The notes under the pieces were generated by a model, which saw nothing but the letters and a program-made list of their open reading frames with translations, was not told where the DNA came from and ran no database searches. From NCBI GenBank assembly GCA_030746295.1, contig JASLMY010000241.1:1-7559 (forward strand): 7,559 nt of DNA. The letters run 5' to 3'. This DNA comes from Alphaproteobacteria bacterium (GTDB lineage: Bacteria; Pseudomonadota; Alphaproteobacteria; GCA-2731375). Both the position numbers and the translations under genes were made by a program. Below are positions 6,687 through 7,559 of this stretch, piece after piece (positions within the stretch are counted from its first letter, which is position 1; the number at the start of each line of letters is the position of its first letter).

Positions 6687-7439
6687 TCACTCCGTCTTCG
6701 GGTTGAGGACGTCGCGAAGCGCGTCGCCGAGCAGGTTGAAGGTGATCGCCACGGTGGCGATGGCGAGGCCCGGCCAGAAGATGGTCCAGAAGCTGCGGAA
6801 CATGAAGGCGCGGGATTCCGAGATCATCAGGCCCCATTCCGGTGTCGGCGGCTGCGCGCCGAGGCCGAGGAAGGACAGCGTCGCCAGCAGCATGATGGCG
6901 AAGGCGACGCGGATCGTCGCCTCGATGATCACCGGCGCCAGCATGTTGGGCGCGATCTCGCGGCTCATGATCCAAAGTGGCGACTCGCCCCGGGCCACGG
7001 CCGCGGCGACGAAGTCACGCGTCCGCACCGACAGCGTGACGCTTCTGGCGACCCGCGCCATGCCCGGCGAGAAGGCAATGCCGATGGCGATGACGGCGTT
7101 GACGGCGCTGGGCCCCAAGACGGTGATGATCAACAGCGCGAACAACAGGCTTGGGATGGCCATCACCGCATCGACGATGCGCATCACGATCTCGTCGAAG
7201 CGGCCGCCGAGAAAGCCCGACATGATGCCGACGGCGCCGCCGATGAGGGCGCCGACCAACGTCGCCACCAGGCTGAAGAGGATGGTGGTCCGCGCGCCCC
7301 ACAGCAGGCGGCTCAGGATGTCGCGGCCGAACTGGTCGGTGCCGAGCAGGAAATTCGCGGTCTCCGTCGGCACCGTGCGCCGCGCCCTGACCGACCTCAC
7401 CGCCGAGGGCTTGCTGACCCGGCGCCGGCGCACCGGCAC
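6687..7439 (-). CDS. DppC-like oligopeptide ABC transporter permease, truncated at the 5' end
   Basis: From about residue 28 (7358) to the TGA at 6689-6687 this is a clear DppC/OppC-type inner-membrane permease: the N-terminal landmark L-L-G-T-D-Q-F-G-R-D, a cytoplasmic EAA loop (A-A-A-V-A-R-G, later A-P-N) that docks on the ATPases, P-E-W-G, and the closing N-L-L-G-D-A-L-R-D. About five transmembrane helices remain. Family members have some 80-100 residues before L-G-T-D, including a first transmembrane helix. Here the preceding 27 residues are Arg-rich, and are the antisense of a GntR-type coding sequence, so the start at 7439 is not biological. The native gene is cut at about 7350-7365. 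It leads the importer genes within this window; a DppB-like permease and a binding protein would be expected upstream but are absent. Confidence 0.82.
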   Translation of the reverse strand: MPVRRRRVSKPSAVRSVRARRTVPTETANFLLGTDQFGRDILSRLLWGARTTILFSLVATLVGALIGGAVGIMSGFLGGRFDEIVMRIVDAVMAIPSLLFALLIITVLGPSAVNAVIAIGIAFSPGMARVARSVTLSVRTRDFVAAAVARGESPLWIMSREIAPNMLAPVIIEATIRVAFAIMLLATLSFLGLGAQPPTPEWGLMISESRAFMFRSFWTIFWPGLAIATVAITFNLLGDALRDVLNPKTE

Positions 7440-7530
7440 CGTCGTTACTGGTCGAGCACCGCACCATAGCCTGCGGCACTTCTTTCAACCCGGATTTCCC
7501 GGATGGAAGCGGCAATTGCTGACCTTTTGA
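7348..7530 (+). pseudogene. fragment of a GntR-family transcriptional regulator (half of the winged helix)
   Basis: The plus-strand frame reads K-F-A-V-S-V-G-T-V-R-R-A-L, then L-T-A-E-G-L-L-T-R-R, then T-G-T-V-V. This matches the recognition helix, third helix and wing of the GntR DNA-binding domain almost position by position. The preceding part of the domain (helix 1 and the L-P-S-E-R-E-L-A-type segment) is missing; left of 7348 the DNA is antisense to the DppC-like permease. The frame continues through H-S-L-R-H-F-F-Q and stops at TGA 7528-7530, so no effector-binding domain follows. With about 60 codons and no start it cannot be a functional regulator. An intact homologue may have controlled this or a neighbouring operon, which I cannot test here. 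Confidence 0.6.
7489..7504. repeat. short direct repeat CCCGGAT x2
   Basis: CCCGGAT occurs at 7489-7495 and again at 7498-7504, a 9-base period, just where the GntR-like frame stops resembling its family. It may be chance in GC-rich DNA or a small duplication; being a multiple of three it would not shift the frame. Confidence 0.3.
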
Positions 7531-7533
7531 GAC

Positions 7534-7551
7534 GATTCTGATATAAGAATC
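7534..7551. promoter_or_regulatory. 18-bp near-perfect palindrome, candidate operator
   Basis: The sequence GATTCT-G-ATAT-A-AGAATC is symmetric at 8 of 9 base pairs. It sits in an AT-rich stretch (about 7525-7559) very unlike the rest of the window, after the GntR fragment and at the right edge. Symmetry, length and AT-rich setting suit a dimeric repressor such as a GntR- or IclR-type protein; which one cannot be told. I found no convincing -35/-10 pair around it, and the gene it would control lies outside the window or was lost in the rearrangement. Confidence 0.5.
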
Positions 7552-7559
7552 AATAAGTT

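Noticed and set aside
5662..7347. Long plus-strand open frame across the transporter genes
   Set aside because: It is antisense to clear ATPase and permease genes and reads as low-complexity Arg/Asp-rich sequence, typical of shadows in GC-rich DNA. Only its tail after 7348 has independent meaning (GntR fragment).
7527..7555. Sigma-70 promoter at the right edge (TTGAGA with a downstream AT-rich -10)
   Set aside because: At 17-base spacing the -10 would be TCAATA, a poor match, and the palindrome explains the AT-rich sequence better.

Overview
The window is GC-rich, densely packed bacterial DNA. GC-biased codon use and gene content (oligopeptide-type ABC importer, M20 and M24 amidohydrolase-fold proteins, an acyl-CoA ligase) suggest an alphaproteobacterium, possibly of the Rhodospirillales or Rhizobiales type. 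This is inferred from style only; no rRNA or marker gene is present.

Layout. At the left, a small three-helix membrane protein on the minus strand (58-444) diverges from an AMP-forming acyl-CoA ligase on the plus strand (551-2209). They share a roughly 106-base region holding an extended -10 promoter candidate and a strong Shine-Dalgarno for the ligase. The ligase ends 23 bases from the end of a convergent minus-strand operon. In transcription order (right to left) that operon reads: an oligopeptide/dipeptide-type permease subunit (DppC-like, 5'-truncated), a DppD-like and DppF-like pair of ATPase domains that appear to be one fused gene split by a single-base frameshift, an M20-family hydrolase, and an M24-family creatinase/Xaa-Pro-peptidase-fold hydrolase. 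Genes in this operon are separated by 5 to 28 bases. At the extreme right, a plus-strand fragment of a GntR-family regulator (7348-7530) abuts the truncated permease, followed by an AT-rich stretch with a near-perfect 18-bp palindrome.

How the parts fit. The ABC importer would take up a peptide-like, opine-like or ectoine-like amide, and the M20 and M24 proteins would cleave amide bonds in it (inference). In both hydrolases most canonical metal ligands are replaced by non-ligand residues, so neither should be read as an ordinary metallopeptidase; the M24 protein resembles metal-free members such as creatinase and possibly ectoine hydrolase. The substrate-binding protein and the second permease, normally part of such an importer, are not in the window.

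Two defects deserve attention: the frameshift inside the fused ATPase gene near 5860, and the junction near 7350-7365, where the permease and the GntR gene each lose their N-terminal half. Either could be a real mutation or a sequencing or assembly artefact. I found no tRNA, rRNA, CRISPR array, transposase or insertion sequence, and no gene-free stretch longer than 300 bases.
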